From Amorphophallus konjac (taxonomy: Eukaryota > Streptophyta > Magnoliopsida > Alismatales > Araceae): DNA of 64,000 nucleotides. The stretch spans positions 230,439,224 through 230,503,223 of the forward strand of contig CM040118.1 in assembly GCA_022559845.1 (NCBI GenBank), read 5' to 3'. Below, one piece after another: positions 45,572-57,114 of the stretch. The notes under the pieces are model-generated. The model made no database searches. It had not been told where the DNA came from and saw nothing but the letters and a program-made list of their open reading frames with translations. The position numbers and the translations under genes are program-made. How positions within the stretch are numbered: position 1 is the first letter of the stretch; each line of letters opens with the position of its first letter.

Positions 45572-47611
45572 TTATGCGGGACGAGACCACGGACACGACA
45601 AGCTCGTGACTGCCCCTTAACGAGGGAAGCGTCAGATGTGCGCGGTTGAAAAATCGGTAGTGAGTTAGGGTGATCGGCTCTCTCGTGTGCCCAGATCGGG
45701 TCACGGGACGGTCTCGCACTCTCTCGCAGCAGCGGTAATGAATAGATAAAGCGAGCTAGATATCCCTACACATGCTCTCTAGCAGCGGCATAAACAAATA
45801 TATATGAAGTAAGCAAAATGCCAAGTAAGGGAGCGAATGCGATACCTCCACGCGCTCGGCGTGGGGATGACGGACCTGGCCGAAACTCGTACTCCCGGAA
45901 CAATAATACACGGAGATTACAGAAATACAAATCGCTGCCCAGTCCACGCACGGAGGTAAAGGGCTACAGAATGGGGTCCGGGAGGACCGAATTCGGGTTG
46001 ACGGGCGGCTTCTCGCGCTGTTTCGGCAACACCCGAACACGTGACGGTGGGGCCCACGTGCTGTCCGGAGGGGCCGTGTGGGACACGGTGGCACCGCTGT
46101 GGTGGTGGATGCCAGGATGAGCGCTCCCTGGAGTGGAGGCGCGCTGGTTCGCCGGCCGGAGGCCGGGCGGCTCTGATCGGCACCGGTCGGAATAACCGGC
46201 CACGGATCTGTAACTTCTGGTTTTCAGCGCGCGTCCCGGCGAGAACGGGCGCTGCGATCAGCCCCGATGTCGGATCGACACGAGACTGGCGCCGTTGGAA
46301 AGATAACTTCAAATCTTTCAATCTAGGTCTGAAGATCTAGCCTGGATCTACACGGATCAGGACTTATGGAATTTCCAAGTTCCTATCGTACAATTCCTGA
46401 AATCTCAGGTCAGCAGAGAACTTTCCTGTGGATTGCCTTTGACCGCGAGGTACACGTCCAAATCTGGGGTTGTGTTCTTCAGAAAAGTTGTGGGAAATCA
46501 AGCTACAAAACCAGGACTATTTTTGGATCTGGATTTGAGGAAGGCTACGACTTTCTATGATTTTGGCACCAGCAGTGGGTCGGATATGGAATCTGGCTGA
46601 CAACACTGTAGCTGAGGAAGAACACGAATTTTTAAAAATAGATAGAAGGCTGATAAAAAATTAAGAAAATTTGTGGATGTAGGGGGTGATGGACAGAACT
46701 CCCAGTAAAATTGGGAGCATTTGGAAAAATCAAAAAGATGGCCGGAGGTGGGAAACACAGGGCTGCTATCACTGTAGACAGAGACATGACAGATCTGGGA
46801 ATGATTAAAGACATAAAATGTAAACATAACAAACGATGGATTTTGAACCTGGAATGTTTTGTGGAGGAGGGGATAGAAGGTAGGAACACACCATAAAAAT
46901 TTCAATCCACGAAGAGGCCGTGACTGATAGCAGGATTTTCATGTAGATACCTCTATCCAGTAGGACAGAAAACCGAAGTCGGATTCGCGGCGGCTCGAGG
47001 GCGGCACGAACGGCGGCGGCGGCGGCACCGACGATCACCGGAGATAGAGGGGAGGGGATAGAGATGGTACCACTCTAGAATGGGGTTTTGGGAAGAGGAG
47101 AACCAGAGGAGAGAGGGCTGGGGCGCAGCTAGCTTCAAGCTTCACAAATTTTTCTATCATTAATTCACATAAAATGAAAATACAAGCCATATATAGTTCT
47201 ACCTAATTGACCCACATGACTCCAAATCTGGGGTTACAGATGGGGCATACAAGGTGTTGGACATTGGTCAAAAAAACACACAATAAAAGCCCATTAAACT
47301 ATATGGTTCGCCCCCCCCCCATAAAGAAGACAATTTTGATTTGTCTTCTTTAATTAAATCTAGGTCCAAGTCCAAGGTTGGACCATGGACCAGCCCCTTG
47401 GGCCCGGGAGTCCAAGTGGACCAATAAGGAGGAGGGAGGGGGCCCCTGCAGGGCCTACATGCACTTTTGCAAAGAAACCCAATGGCCTTTTGTAAATAAA
47501 CCCACTAAGACCTACAATTGTGTACCCATATATCACAAGGGTATACATACAAATACAAAAGGACGTAAATGCTAACACAATGTGAGCGGGCTGACGTTGA
47601 TGTCCCCATCA
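45572..47611 (-). mobile_element. Family X 3' LTR (2040 bp)
   Basis: On the minus strand it starts TGATGGGGACATCAACG at 47611 and ends CCCGCATAA at 45572, where the family end is CCCGCATCA, so one end base is changed. A TATATATGG box lies at about 47185-47195 on the minus strand. The whole length matches the solo LTR 16594-18757. Confidence 0.9.
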
Positions 47612-48067
47612 ATTCTCCCCGGGTGGGAGGATCTCGACCCCGTCGAGTAAGGGGTGCTGCTGCTCGAATAGCGCCGGCGGATCCGTCACCGAACCAAGTA
47701 GCGCAGGTATGCTCCACTCCAAGTGACCATCATCTGCTCACTCCATATATACTCGATATGCACAAGCTGCTATGGGCTAGAGGTGGACACTCCGGGTGGG
47801 ACACTCTCAAAAGGGAAGGAAGCGGCTCGAAGACTCACTAGGAATCACCGCTGAGTCCCTGTAGGTGACTAGATCCGGGTGTAGATATAGAACCGATCCC
47901 ATACTCATCGAATGAGTCCACTCGCCTCTTACTCATAAGAGAACGACAACGAGCTTGCACAAGACACATGCAGACAAACGACACACAAACCATGCAAACA
48001 AACTACACAAAACAAACCACACAAGGAAAACACACTGACTCATCTATGACCCTAGACACACCTAATG
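47612..48067. other. Family X internal non-coding region near the 3' LTR
   Basis: No coding frame is convincing. A/C-rich short repeats (ACACAAACC/AACAAACTACAC) lie at about 47960-48030. Confidence 0.5.
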
Positions 48068-49462
48068 TTAGTCCGACCCGTACATGGGCGACGGCGGACC
48101 AGGACACCCGAATATGTGCCAGACATGCATGTTGTGCAACTGGGAATGGATGGCATGGGGTACACCTAAATGTCCAAGTATGACCCAGTCATGCATGGAC
48201 GACCCTTTAGATTTAGGAGACTTGAGTGGGCTAGGAAAGCCGGGTGTGGAAGAGCCGGGTGTAGGTGTATCGTGGACGGGCTTGGTGGGTATGGAGGACC
48301 CGACCCGTAGGAAAGGGGTATGAAGGTGGACTTCCCCGAAGAAGTGAAGGGAATATGAAGGGTCTAGGGATCCACTAGGGAAGGGGTCAAAGGGATTAAA
48401 GAAGGTATGACCCCTTATGGTGGGTTCCAACATGACATGGTCCCAAATTTGGAATTCATAATCACCGCCATACATTATGATCGGTGGGACGACGGACATG
48501 TGTAGAAAATAGGACTCCTCCCTTGGGCAAAAGGGAATGAAGTCGGACTCGGCCGGCATCGGGAGGAGTAGAAGAATCTCCGTGGTGACACACCCCACGG
48601 TGCACACGGAGGTAATGGACTCTAAGGCCGGATGGGTGAAGCTAAGACTAGCGGGTTGGTCAAAGCCTCGGGCCAGTAGGTGCGTCAACTTCCATTGTGA
48701 ATCTAATCCCATGACAAGATAATCCAACGTGTCAACATGGTGACTAGATCGAAAAGTTGTGTGGTAGGAGTTGAAGGGTACCAATGGTAGTGTGGGGTCT
48801 ATAGATAGGAAGGGAGGTGGGACCAAGCCATCCTTGAGCCAACTAAAAAGCGGCTCGGCGATGTATAGCTTTCCCGTAAGAAACACGGGTGGCTCGGGGT
48901 GAGACGGCTCCAAGCATAATGGTTCCAAATGTGGAGTGGACCGCTGGGGTTGGGTGGCTGGACATGTGAGGGTGATCTTGCCGGGTAGGTAAGGTGGGTA
49001 TAAGATGCAAGTCCTCTTGCCCCAGTCAAGATTGGCTCTTCGTTCTCCTAACCACGTTTGTCCTAAAATGATGCATGAACCCGCAAGTGTGCCGATCCTT
49101 CACCATGCGCCATCGGTGTAGAGAACAGAGCGGATCCTCTTATAGAACTCAACACAAGCAAAATCACCATCGCGGATAATCTCACCTGTCTTGGAGAGAG
49201 ACTCCACGATGTCAAGAGAAACCCAATTATCCGACTCCCTATCGGTGAAATGGAGTTCCGTTGTGGACCCGTTGGGTAGAGCGACTTTCATAGTGAGAGG
49301 GGTAAAACCAAGGGCTCGGTCCATGAGGACATTGACTTTGGCCACAAAGGTTGACCACTCGGATGTATGGTCTTGGGGAACGGCCATGGGTAGCGGATAT
49401 GGACATGCATACACACGGTGACAAGACACTAGACCGACTATGCAAGTTTGGAATGCATGCAC
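48068..49462 (-). pseudogene. Family X long ORF of unknown function, one in-frame TGA
   Basis: One frame runs from ATG 49462 to the stop at 48068, about 465 codons, broken only by a TGA at 49102-49100. I do not recognise the protein as a whole. Directly after the TGA, SCIILGQTWLGERRANLDWG resembles the C-terminal part of a gypsy aspartic protease (usually ILG...WL...A.IDW). The expected D-[ST]-G active-site motif is absent upstream, so catalysis is unlikely. The remainder is Pro-, His- and Ser-rich. Lying alone between PBS and PPT, it is the only candidate protein of this element. It may be a Gag-protease relic or a captured gene. Confidence 0.6.
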
Positions 49463-49734
49463 ACTAAGGACCCTAGACGTAAACCAAGACTCGGTACGTG
49501 GCGGAGATAACCGATCCGAAGATCACTCGCGCAAGTGTGCAGCCTTCCCGATAGGCGTAGCCTAACGTTCGGACAACACCTTTTGATATACCGGGTTATT
49601 GGGATGCAATGCAAAGACACACTTTTTTTTTGTTTTAAAACAATGATGACCCTAAACATGACTTAGACAATGACTAATGGCTAGACGTAAATGACACTCT
49701 CTCTTTTTTTCTTTTTGACACCCTAGACTCAACC

Positions 49735-49751
49735 TGCTCTGATACCAAATT
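49735..49751 (-). other. Family X primer binding site (initiator Met tRNA type)
   Basis: On the minus strand ATTTGGTATCAGAGCAGG follows the LTR end CCCGCATCA (49752). This is the standard initiator methionine tRNA complement. Confidence 0.85.
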
Positions 49752-50318
49752 GATGCGGGACGAGACCACGGACACGACAAGCTCGTGACTGCCCCTTAAC
49801 GAGGGAAGCGTCGGACGTGCGCGGTTGAGAAACCGGTAGTGAGCTAGGGTGATCGGCTCTCTCGTGTGCCCGGATCGGGTCACGGGACGGTCTCGCACTC
49901 TCTCGCAGCAGCGGTAATGAATAGATAAAGCGAGCTAGATATCCCTACACATGCTCTCTAGCAGCGGCATAAACAAATATATATGAAGTAAGTAAAATGC
50001 CAAGTAAGGGAGCGAATGCGATACCTCCACGCGCTCGGCGTGGGGACGACGGACCCGGCCGAAACTCGTACTCCCGGAACAATAATACACGGAGATTACA
50101 GCAATACAAATCGCTGCCCACTCCACGCACGGAGGTAAAGGGCTACACAATGGGGTCCGGGAGGACCGAATTCGGGTTGACGGGCGGCTTCTCGCGCTGT
50201 TTCGGCAACACCCGAACACGTGACGGTGGGGCCCACGTGCTGTCCGGAGGGGCCGTGTGGGACCCGGTGGCACCGCTGTGGTGGTCGGAATAACCGGCCA
50301 CGGATCTGCAACTTCTGG
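49752..50318 (-). mobile_element. Family X 5' LTR, truncated and internally deleted
   Basis: This matches 45572-46228 of the full LTR. About 90 bp present there are missing here around 50285, and the LTR stops abruptly near 50318 inside the block AACTTCTGGTT. The next base belongs to Tekay-type coding sequence, so about three quarters of the LTR are gone. Confidence 0.85.
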
Positions 50319-51837
50319 TTGAGGAAGTGGAGGCTCTGGGAACAAGTGCCCGAAATATCTTTCAGGCTCAAGATTCCCCAGGAGCTAGGGTTGGCGGTGG
50401 TTGCGAGTCTGACTGTCACTCCTGCTATCCGTCGTCAGGTGACAGAGGCTCAGCATGCGGACCCTGAGTTACCCCGAATTCTTGCGGTGGCTGACGTGGA
50501 GCTCGGCGAGGACGGTGCTGCGAGGTTTCGTGGCAGGTTGTACGTCCCAGCGGAGGAGCAGATTCGTCGTGCGGTGTTGCACGAGGCTCATGGGAGCAGG
50601 TACACCGTACACCCGGGTGCGACAAAGATGTATCGGAACTTGCGGAGGCAGTTCTGGTGGCCTGGCATGAAGAGAGATGTTGCCGAATTTGTGGCCAGGT
50701 GCCTGATCTGTCAGCAGTGAAGGTGGAGCATCAGCGACCAGGCGATACTCTCCAACCCTTAGATGTTCCTGCTTGGAAGTGGGACCATGTGACCATGGAT
50801 TTTGTGGTGGGGTTGCCGAGGACCATGACTGGGCAGGATAGTATCTGGTTGCTGGTGAATCGGCTGACGAAGGTGACGCGGCTGTTGCCGGTCAAAGTCA
50901 GCTGGAGCGTGTCCAAGTTGGCTCGTCTTTATGTGGAGCGGATCGTGCCGTTGCATGGGATTCCTATTTCGATCGTGTCGGATCGGGATCCACGCTTCAC
51001 TTCTGGATTCTGGAGGAGTTTCCAGCGAGCTCTTGGCACGGAGTTGGCTTTTAGCTCGGCGTATCATCCTCAGTCAGATGGTCAGTCGGAGAGGACCATT
51101 CAGACTTTGGAGGACATGCTGAGATCTTGTTGTCTGGAGTGGCAGGGGAGTTGATTCATCACCTACCGTTGGTGGAGTTTGCCTATAACAACAGCTATCA
51201 TTCGAGCATCGGCATGGCTCCCTATGAGGCTTTGTACGGGTGTCCTTGTCGGACTCTACTCGATTGGTTCGAGGTGGGTGAGCGTGTTTTGGCGGGACCG
51301 GAATTGGTGCAGCAGTGTGTGGATGTTGTGCACCTGATTCGTCAGAACATGTTAGCGTCCCAGAGTCGGCAGAAGAGCTATGCTGACCGTAGGAGGCAGC
51401 CCCTCGAGTTCGCCGTGGGCGATCATGTGTTCTTGAGAGTTTCTCCGATGAAGGGGGTGATGCGTTTTGGACGGCGTGGGAAGCTGAGTCCCCGCTATAT
51501 TGGTCCCTTCGCGATTGTGGAGCGCATCGGTGAGGTTGCTTACCGGTTGCAGTTACCTCCTGAGTTGGCGTCGGTGCATGACGTGTTCCACGTCTCGATG
51601 TTGCGGAAGTATATGCCCGATGACTCTCATGCGCTCGAGTTTTACGTTTGGCCTGAGGTGACTCCAGACCTTTCTCTCCGAGCGTTTCCGATCCGCGTGG
51701 AGGATAGGCGAGAGCAGCGCCTGCGGAATAAGGTCATTCCCTTGGTGAAGGTCGTGTGGCAGCGACACTCTGGTGGTGAGGCTTCGTGGGAACGTGAGGA
51801 CGAGATGCGTCAGCAGTTCCCGTATCTGTTTGAGTGA
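50319..51837 (+). pseudogene. Tekay/Del-type integrase with chromodomain-like end, frameshifted
   Basis: The remnant starts just before the integrase. Visible in order are the HHCC finger (H-E-A-H...C-L-I-C, about 50580-50715), the catalytic core with MDFVVGLPR (about 50795), SDRDPRFTSGFW (about 50978) and YHPQSDGQSERT (about 51061), then GPF...YRLQLP and FHVSMLRKY (about 51505-51615). The C-terminal module RNKVIPLVKVVWQRHS...EASWERE...FPYLF resembles the chromodomain-type end of Tekay/Del chromoviruses. Two frameshifts (near 50716 and 51150) and another near 50380 break it. RT and RNase H are missing because of the family X junction. Confidence 0.88.
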
Positions 51838-51904
51838 GTCTTCCTCTTCTTTCCCCTTTGGTTGTTCTCAATTTCGAGGACGAAATTCCTTAAGGGGGGA
51901 GGGC
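51838..51904 (+). other. Tekay-type polypurine tract region
   Basis: A short untranslated stretch after the pol stop contains CTTAAGGGGGGAGGGC directly before the LTR start TGTAAC at 51905, the expected polypurine tract. Confidence 0.8.
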
Positions 51905-54257
51905 TGTAACATCCCGGACCTTTCGGATCCTTCTTCATGGGTCCCGGATCTGGTTTTCGGAGCGTCCGGCTTTGTTGTGTCCGAAATTTCGTTTCGGACA
52001 TCTTTCGTGTTCGGATGGGCGCGATCCGGAGTCATTTCGGAGGCCCGGAGGCGTTCCGCGGCTTTTTCGCGTGTGTTTTCCGATTCCCGGTGTGTGTTTC
52101 GGCTTTTTCTTCGGAAGCTCGCTGCGGGCGAATCGGGCGGTTCACCCAGGCACGAGTGGTACCGTTGCGATCGGTGCGTTCCGAGGATTCCGGAAATGTA
52201 TTTTTCTAATTTTTGATATTTTTATGAAAAATCAGATTTTCTATATATTCCCATTTCTTTTCTTTTTCTTTTCCTCTTTCTCTTTCTTCTTCTTCTTCCT
52301 CCTTCCTTCCCCAACCGTGGCCGCCGTCCTCTCTCTCCCTCTCTCTCCCATTCGGACGCGGTGAGCCCCTCCCCGGCTGTGGACGGCGGCAGGGTGACGG
52401 CGCGGACGCGTGGGTGGCGGCGAGGCGAGCTCGTAGGAGTGCGGCAAGCGTGGGAAGCGTGGGGAGGTGAGGTTTCTAAAAGCGTTCTTCGTGGTTTGTG
52501 GACGATCCGGCGGAGCATTCGCTCCATTGATGTAGGGTGACGTTCCTTAGCCTCTTATCGTTCGTTTCCGTGATTTGTAGGCTGCGGGGAGGCCGAGAGA
52601 GGCTTGTTTGAGCGGGTTTGGGGTTTTCCATGATTTGGGGAGAGCTCGCCCGATCTATGATTTTAGCCCGCTATTTCGTGTTTTGGTGACTTAGAAGCAT
52701 GCTAGAGGTCCTTAGGGGTCATTCCCCTTGATTTCCCCCTCTCTGGTGGAGGTATGGGGGCGTGGTTGGAATTTTTAGGCGTTTCCACCGTTCTCGGGCG
52801 CGGACTGAGAACGCACTATACTCCAGTAGCGCGTTCTTGATGGTCGCGCTGCCCCGATGGGGCGCGTTCATCGGAGAAGATGAACAGTAGGGCGGTTCTG
52901 GTCGCGCTAGGGGTCCCTAGCGCGACCTGCCTTGTCACGCTAGGAGGCCCTAGCGCGATCTTCCCTGTCGCGCTAGGGGGTCCTAGCGCGTTCTTCCTTG
53001 TCGTGCTAGGGGTCCCTAGCGCGATCTGTCCTGTCGTCGGGTGTTCCTCTTGGGCCGTGTGTGTGTCCTGGACACCCCGTGGAGTTCCGGGACCGTGTCT
53101 TTGGGTGTCCGGAGGTTCCGTTTGCCTTGGTCATGCGTTTGGCTGTGGGCGGTGCGTCCGTTTCTTCTCCGACCGTGGTCACCGTGCGATGGTGATGGTA
53201 CGTGGGACGGCCCCCGTACTTCGTCAGGTTCGGACATTATTTTCCGTGCTCTTGAGAGTCTACTCCTTCAGTGACCCTCCACTAGTCGTAGCCCACCAGT
53301 ACGAGGTGATGGTCTCACCTGGGAGTGGTGTACGGGCATTCACCTTTGAGACGGTTTGTGGACCGATTACCGTAGGCCCCTCGTCGGTAGCCAGAGTCCG
53401 GCTACGGGGGAAAACCGGTCAGAGGACCAGACCTAGTGACGCAAGGTCTGTGTGTGCACACGTGGTAGGGGGCGGTTGGACCCACGTCGACGGGCGTGAC
53501 CCCAGCTAGTTACTTGTTTGTGGTTACTTGTACGGTGTCTGCGCCTCGGGTAGGACCTACCACGTCAGGCGGTTCACCTGCGGTGCGGTGTCAGACGTCA
53601 GGGGACGCTACCGGCTGTGCTTCTAGTGGGTGGTACTCCTGTCGAGTACAGAGTGACAGACTGTCTGTCGTGTGTTTCCGACCTTCGGGTTTTGCGGTTC
53701 GACCGTTGAGTTTCGATCTCGTACCGTGGCACGTGTGTCGGTTTGCATGCCGTAGGGCCTGGTTCTGTAGAGTATAGGGCTTTCCTTTCCGAGGTACTTT
53801 CCTACCGCTATTGTAGTGGTTTCTCGTTTTACGAGGTAGGGTTCGAGTGATCCCTAATGAGTCTTGTTCCGAGACTCATTCCCTGCGTGTTTTCACCGTG
53901 TTTCAGGTGAGGCGCCACCTTCGGGGAGTGCGTCAGGAGTGCAGCGTGTTGCTGGTGCCCAGAGGTAGTGCCAGAGGTCAGAACCGGGGTATGCCCCGTG
54001 TAGCTGTACTTTTCTTTCTTGTCACTGTACTAGTCGTGGACTACTGTTACTGTTGTTGTTATTTGATGGTGGACCATGTAAAATGTTAATTTATTTCCTG
54101 CTTAATATTATAACTGTTTAATTTCTGCGATTATTTATGATACTTGTGTAGTCTCCACACCATCCTTTTAACCCTTCCGAGTCTTCGGGCTCGTGGGTGG
54201 CGGTGCGAGTCTCGGGTTATCGGGCCTTCCAGGTAATCGAATTCTCGGGTCGTTACA
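51905..54257 (+). mobile_element. Tekay-type 3' LTR T3 (2353 bp)
   Basis: The LTR runs from TGTAACATCCCGGACC to GGGTCGTTACA, with the inverted ends TGTAAC/GTTACA. A TATATATT box lies at about 52239 and a CT-rich leader follows. A dyad array occupies 52800-53035. It is the reference copy for the fragments T1 and T2. To its right begins sequence with no further LTR elements that I can detect. Confidence 0.92.
52800..53035. repeat. Dyad-unit array in LTR T3 (CGCGCTAGG...CCTAGCGCG type)
   Basis: Four units with a 33-bp period start GTCGCGCTAG or a close variant at 52901, 52934, about 52968 and 53001. Each is a palindrome CGCTAGGGGTCCCTAGCG plus a short spacer. Older units such as GCGCACT...GTAGCGCG precede them. 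The array occupies the place of the TGACGG array in T2. Confidence 0.8.
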
Positions 54258-55319
54258 CTAACCTTAGTTGCTTATGGAGAAGTGGGTGGAGCCTTGTCTT
54301 TATTAACCATACATGAGACATCACAGGGTAAGTGAGAACCATATGAGTTTTCGCCATTGAACTCTAATGTTGGGTTGTTTTCATTTGAGATAGGTGTCGA
54401 GATCAAATATTGTTATTATTATAAGCCGAAGGAAATGTTATGGCATGCTATTGGTGGCCGAATCATTGGCTCCTCACATACGTAAAAGCCTGGTCCATAT
54501 GTAGAATGGGGCCATTTGTGTTGAAATTTGTTCAGATGTCTCTCTCTAAAGTGTTGCTAGTTTTAATCCCTATCACTTTTAGGCCCTGTTTTAAAATGGA
54601 ATAGGGTAAGTAAATCTGAGAGAAAATGTGGGCTCCACCCACTTCTCTCACACTCAATGACGCCTACCTGGGGTCATCCAACTCTGCCTTCTATTTTCCC
54701 AACTTAGACGATCTTCTATTTAATTTCTATCATCCAATTCATCAACACATGTTGTTCATCATTTATCTTTCAATTTTGGACAGTCCAACATCTATGTTTT
54801 CTCTGTATCATTTATTTTCGCACACTGCCTAACTTTGTCATCCACATCATCGTCTATGTCTATCGTCTAGCTTCAATGGATTTTCTAACTCTTTATTGTA
54901 TCGTCTACTTCCTTTATTCTTTTTGTCCTCTTCTAAAGTAGCTACAACTTCATCTAACTCAAAAAAAAAAGTTTTAAACTGAAGTAGACAAAACTTCGTC
55001 TAACGGACCACTTCATCTATCTTAATCTCATTCAAACAACTAACTATTATCTATCTTTTCTTAGTTATCATTCTTATTGTTTATTTCTTTAATTTATCAG
55101 TAATATATCATCTATCTCTCTAATTCATCGTTAATATATGTCTATCTCTTCAATATATTATCTAATCCTTCAATATACTATATATCTCTTCAATGTGTCA
55201 TCTATCAGCTTTTAGATTAGACAATACTTCATCTATCTCTTCTGGATTAGATGATACTCTATCTAACTCTTTCTCCACTTAGACGATTCTCCGTATAACT
55301 CCTATCTTAGATGATACTT
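54258..55319. other. Intergenic DNA, CT/AT-rich
   Basis: No gene is visible. The block TTTAGGCCCTGTTTTAAAATGG near 54580 resembles one end of a small DNA transposon, but I found no partner end. From 54830 the sequence is rich in TTCATCTA-type words that grade into the tandem array to the right. Confidence 0.5.
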
Positions 55320-55620
55320 AAGTAGATATCCCTTCGTCTAACCTCTTCTATCTTATATGATACTTCATCTAATTAAGTCGATACCCTTTTGTCTAACCTC
55401 TCATATCTTAGACAATGCTTCATCTAAGTCGATACCCTTTTGTATAACCTCTCATGTCTTAGACAATGCTTCATCTAAGTCGATGTCCCTTCTTCTAACC
55501 TCTCTTATCTTAGACGATACTTTGTCTACTTCTCCTATTGTAGATGATGCTTTGTCTAAGTTGATACTCCTTCATCTAACCTCTCCTACCTTACACGATA
55601 CTTCTAAATGGTTGACTTAT
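55320..55620. repeat. ~51-bp tandem repeat (TTCATCTAAGTCGATACC type)
   Basis: The block GATACCC-TTTTGTCTAACCTC starts at 55326 (variant), 55381, 55432 and 55483, giving a 51-bp period, with more diverged units to about 55620. The open frame through it is repetitive. Confidence 0.75.
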
Positions 55621-55689
55621 TTGGATCATCTCAAGAAAAAAATCCAATAAAATTTTGGGTTTCAAAAACTGGGGTGTTACAAGAGTAGC

Positions 55690-56130
55690 GTCGTCAAGTG
55701 CGAGGTGGGGGGGAGGGGGGAGGAGGCGCTGACATTGAGGGGGTGGGGGGAGGAGAAGTAGGGAGAGTAGCGTCACCTGCTACGAGGTAGGGGAGAGTGG
55801 GAGGGGGCTGGTGGTGGTGAGGGAGCTGGCCAAAGGTGGGGGGTGGGGGGTGGGGGGGGGGGGGCGGAGCAGTAGGGAGAGGGGGAGGTGGCCAGAGGTG
55901 GGGGGGGGGGCGGAGCAGTAGGGAGAGGGGGAGGTGGCCAGAGGTGGGGGGGCTCACCAGAGCAGTAAGGAGAGTGGGGGGGCTCGTCGTAGGTGGGAGG
56001 CTGGCTGGAGGGGCGGTGAGGGGGGCAGAGGCAGGGCAAGCCAGATGTGACGCAGAGGGGGGCTGGGGCCAAAGGTGGGGTGGGGGGACTGGAGCAAATG
56101 GGAGAGAGGGGCTAGCTGGCAGTGGGATCA
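55690..56130. repeat. G-rich region with 46-bp minisatellite
   Basis: The unit CGGAGCAGTAGGGAGAGGGG starts at about 55865 and 55911, with a variant at about 55957, a 46-bp period. Long runs of G surround it. Frames here are low complexity on both strands and not genes. Confidence 0.75.
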
Positions 56131-56253
56131 GAGGGGGATCTGACAAGGTGTGGTACTGTATGATATGGTGGCGTGTCATCGCGTGTCGAAAAGGAAAAAT
56201 AAAAAATATCTCACTTAGAAAGATCAATTATAAATATAAAAATAAAATATATT

Positions 56254-56331
56254 ACTAAGAGAGTAATTCAGTTGGTTAGAATGTTGAGTTATATACGTGA
56301 GATTGCAAGTTGGAGACTTGCACGGGTCATT
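56254..56331 (+). repeat. tRNA-derived SINE-like fragment
   Basis: TAATTCAGTTGGTTAGA (56263-56279) resembles a tRNA A box, and AGTTGGAGACT about 33 bp downstream resembles a degenerate B box. A T/A-rich tail follows. It does not fold into a full cloverleaf by eye, so a SINE head or tRNA relic is more likely than a working tRNA gene. Confidence 0.4.
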
Positions 56332-57047
56332 TTTATTTTATTATTTTTATTATCATTTTTAATCTTGGACAAATTTCTTCGCTCAACGTAAATGATCGAT
56401 TTACTCACTTCTAAATTTCGATTAACAATCTTAAATACGTTATAGATGAATAGTGTTAGGATGCGTTTGCTGTTTAAATTATTTTAATCAGATTTTATTA
56501 ATTAAATATATTATAATTATCTTAAAATTATGTTCGAAAAGAGTGCTTAAGATTGCTGACTAAAATTTAAAAGTAAAAAAATTGTTTAAAAATTTTCAAG
56601 ATTAAAAAAAATGACTCATGTAACTCTAAAACCTGCGATTCCACGTAATATAACTCAACTCTATCAACCAATTAACATAATCATTTATACTATTATAAAA
56701 TATAAAAAATATTTAAATATATATATATATATATACACCTTGTATTACTTATGTCTCATATATCGATCATGTATATCCTTGACTGAACGATACGTACGGC
56801 ATGTGAGAGGAGGAGCCGGCCTTGGTCGGGGGAGCCATCGTATGAGTGAGACCCAGGGGTGCCTCCAAAACCATGATGTCTCCCTTCCCTCATCCTTCCA
56901 TTAAGTATTCATCGCACCCACAGGACCGGTGATCTGTGCGGTCCACATCGCCTTTGGCACCTTGTTTCCACCCCCTCAGGGCTTCAAACCAGCGGCCATT
57001 GGCTGATGGTTAAGCTTTGCTTGGCACCAGACAACCCCACCTCCATC

Positions 57048-57050
<3 letters not shown>
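56332..57050. other. AT-rich intergenic DNA with (AT)n run
   Basis: Nothing gene-like is seen. An (AT)n microsatellite occupies 56717-56735. Confidence 0.6.

Positions 57051-57113
<63 letters not shown>
57051..57113. repeat. (TC)n(TG)n microsatellite
   Basis: About 27 TC dinucleotides (57051-57105) are followed directly by a short TG run. Repetitive frames read through it on the minus strand and are not genes. Confidence 0.95.

Positions 57114-57114
<1 letters not shown>

Larger units (their letters stand above)
45572..50318 (-). mobile_element. Family X LTR element without recognisable pol
   Basis: A complete 3' LTR (45572-47611), a PPT-like purine stretch (CCCGGGGAGAAT on the minus strand just right of 47611), a 2.1-kb internal region, an initiator-Met-type PBS (49735-49751) and a truncated 5' LTR (49752-50318) form one minus-strand element. 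The internal region contains a single long interrupted ORF and no RT, RNase H or integrase. It is therefore non-autonomous, of the large-retrotransposon-derivative kind. The same family left the solo LTR at 16594-18757. The right end is lost at a junction with Tekay-type coding sequence. Confidence 0.85.

Noticed and set aside
55694..56258. Proline-rich (minus) and glycine-rich (plus) frames
   Set aside because: They come from the G-rich minisatellite and homopolymer runs.
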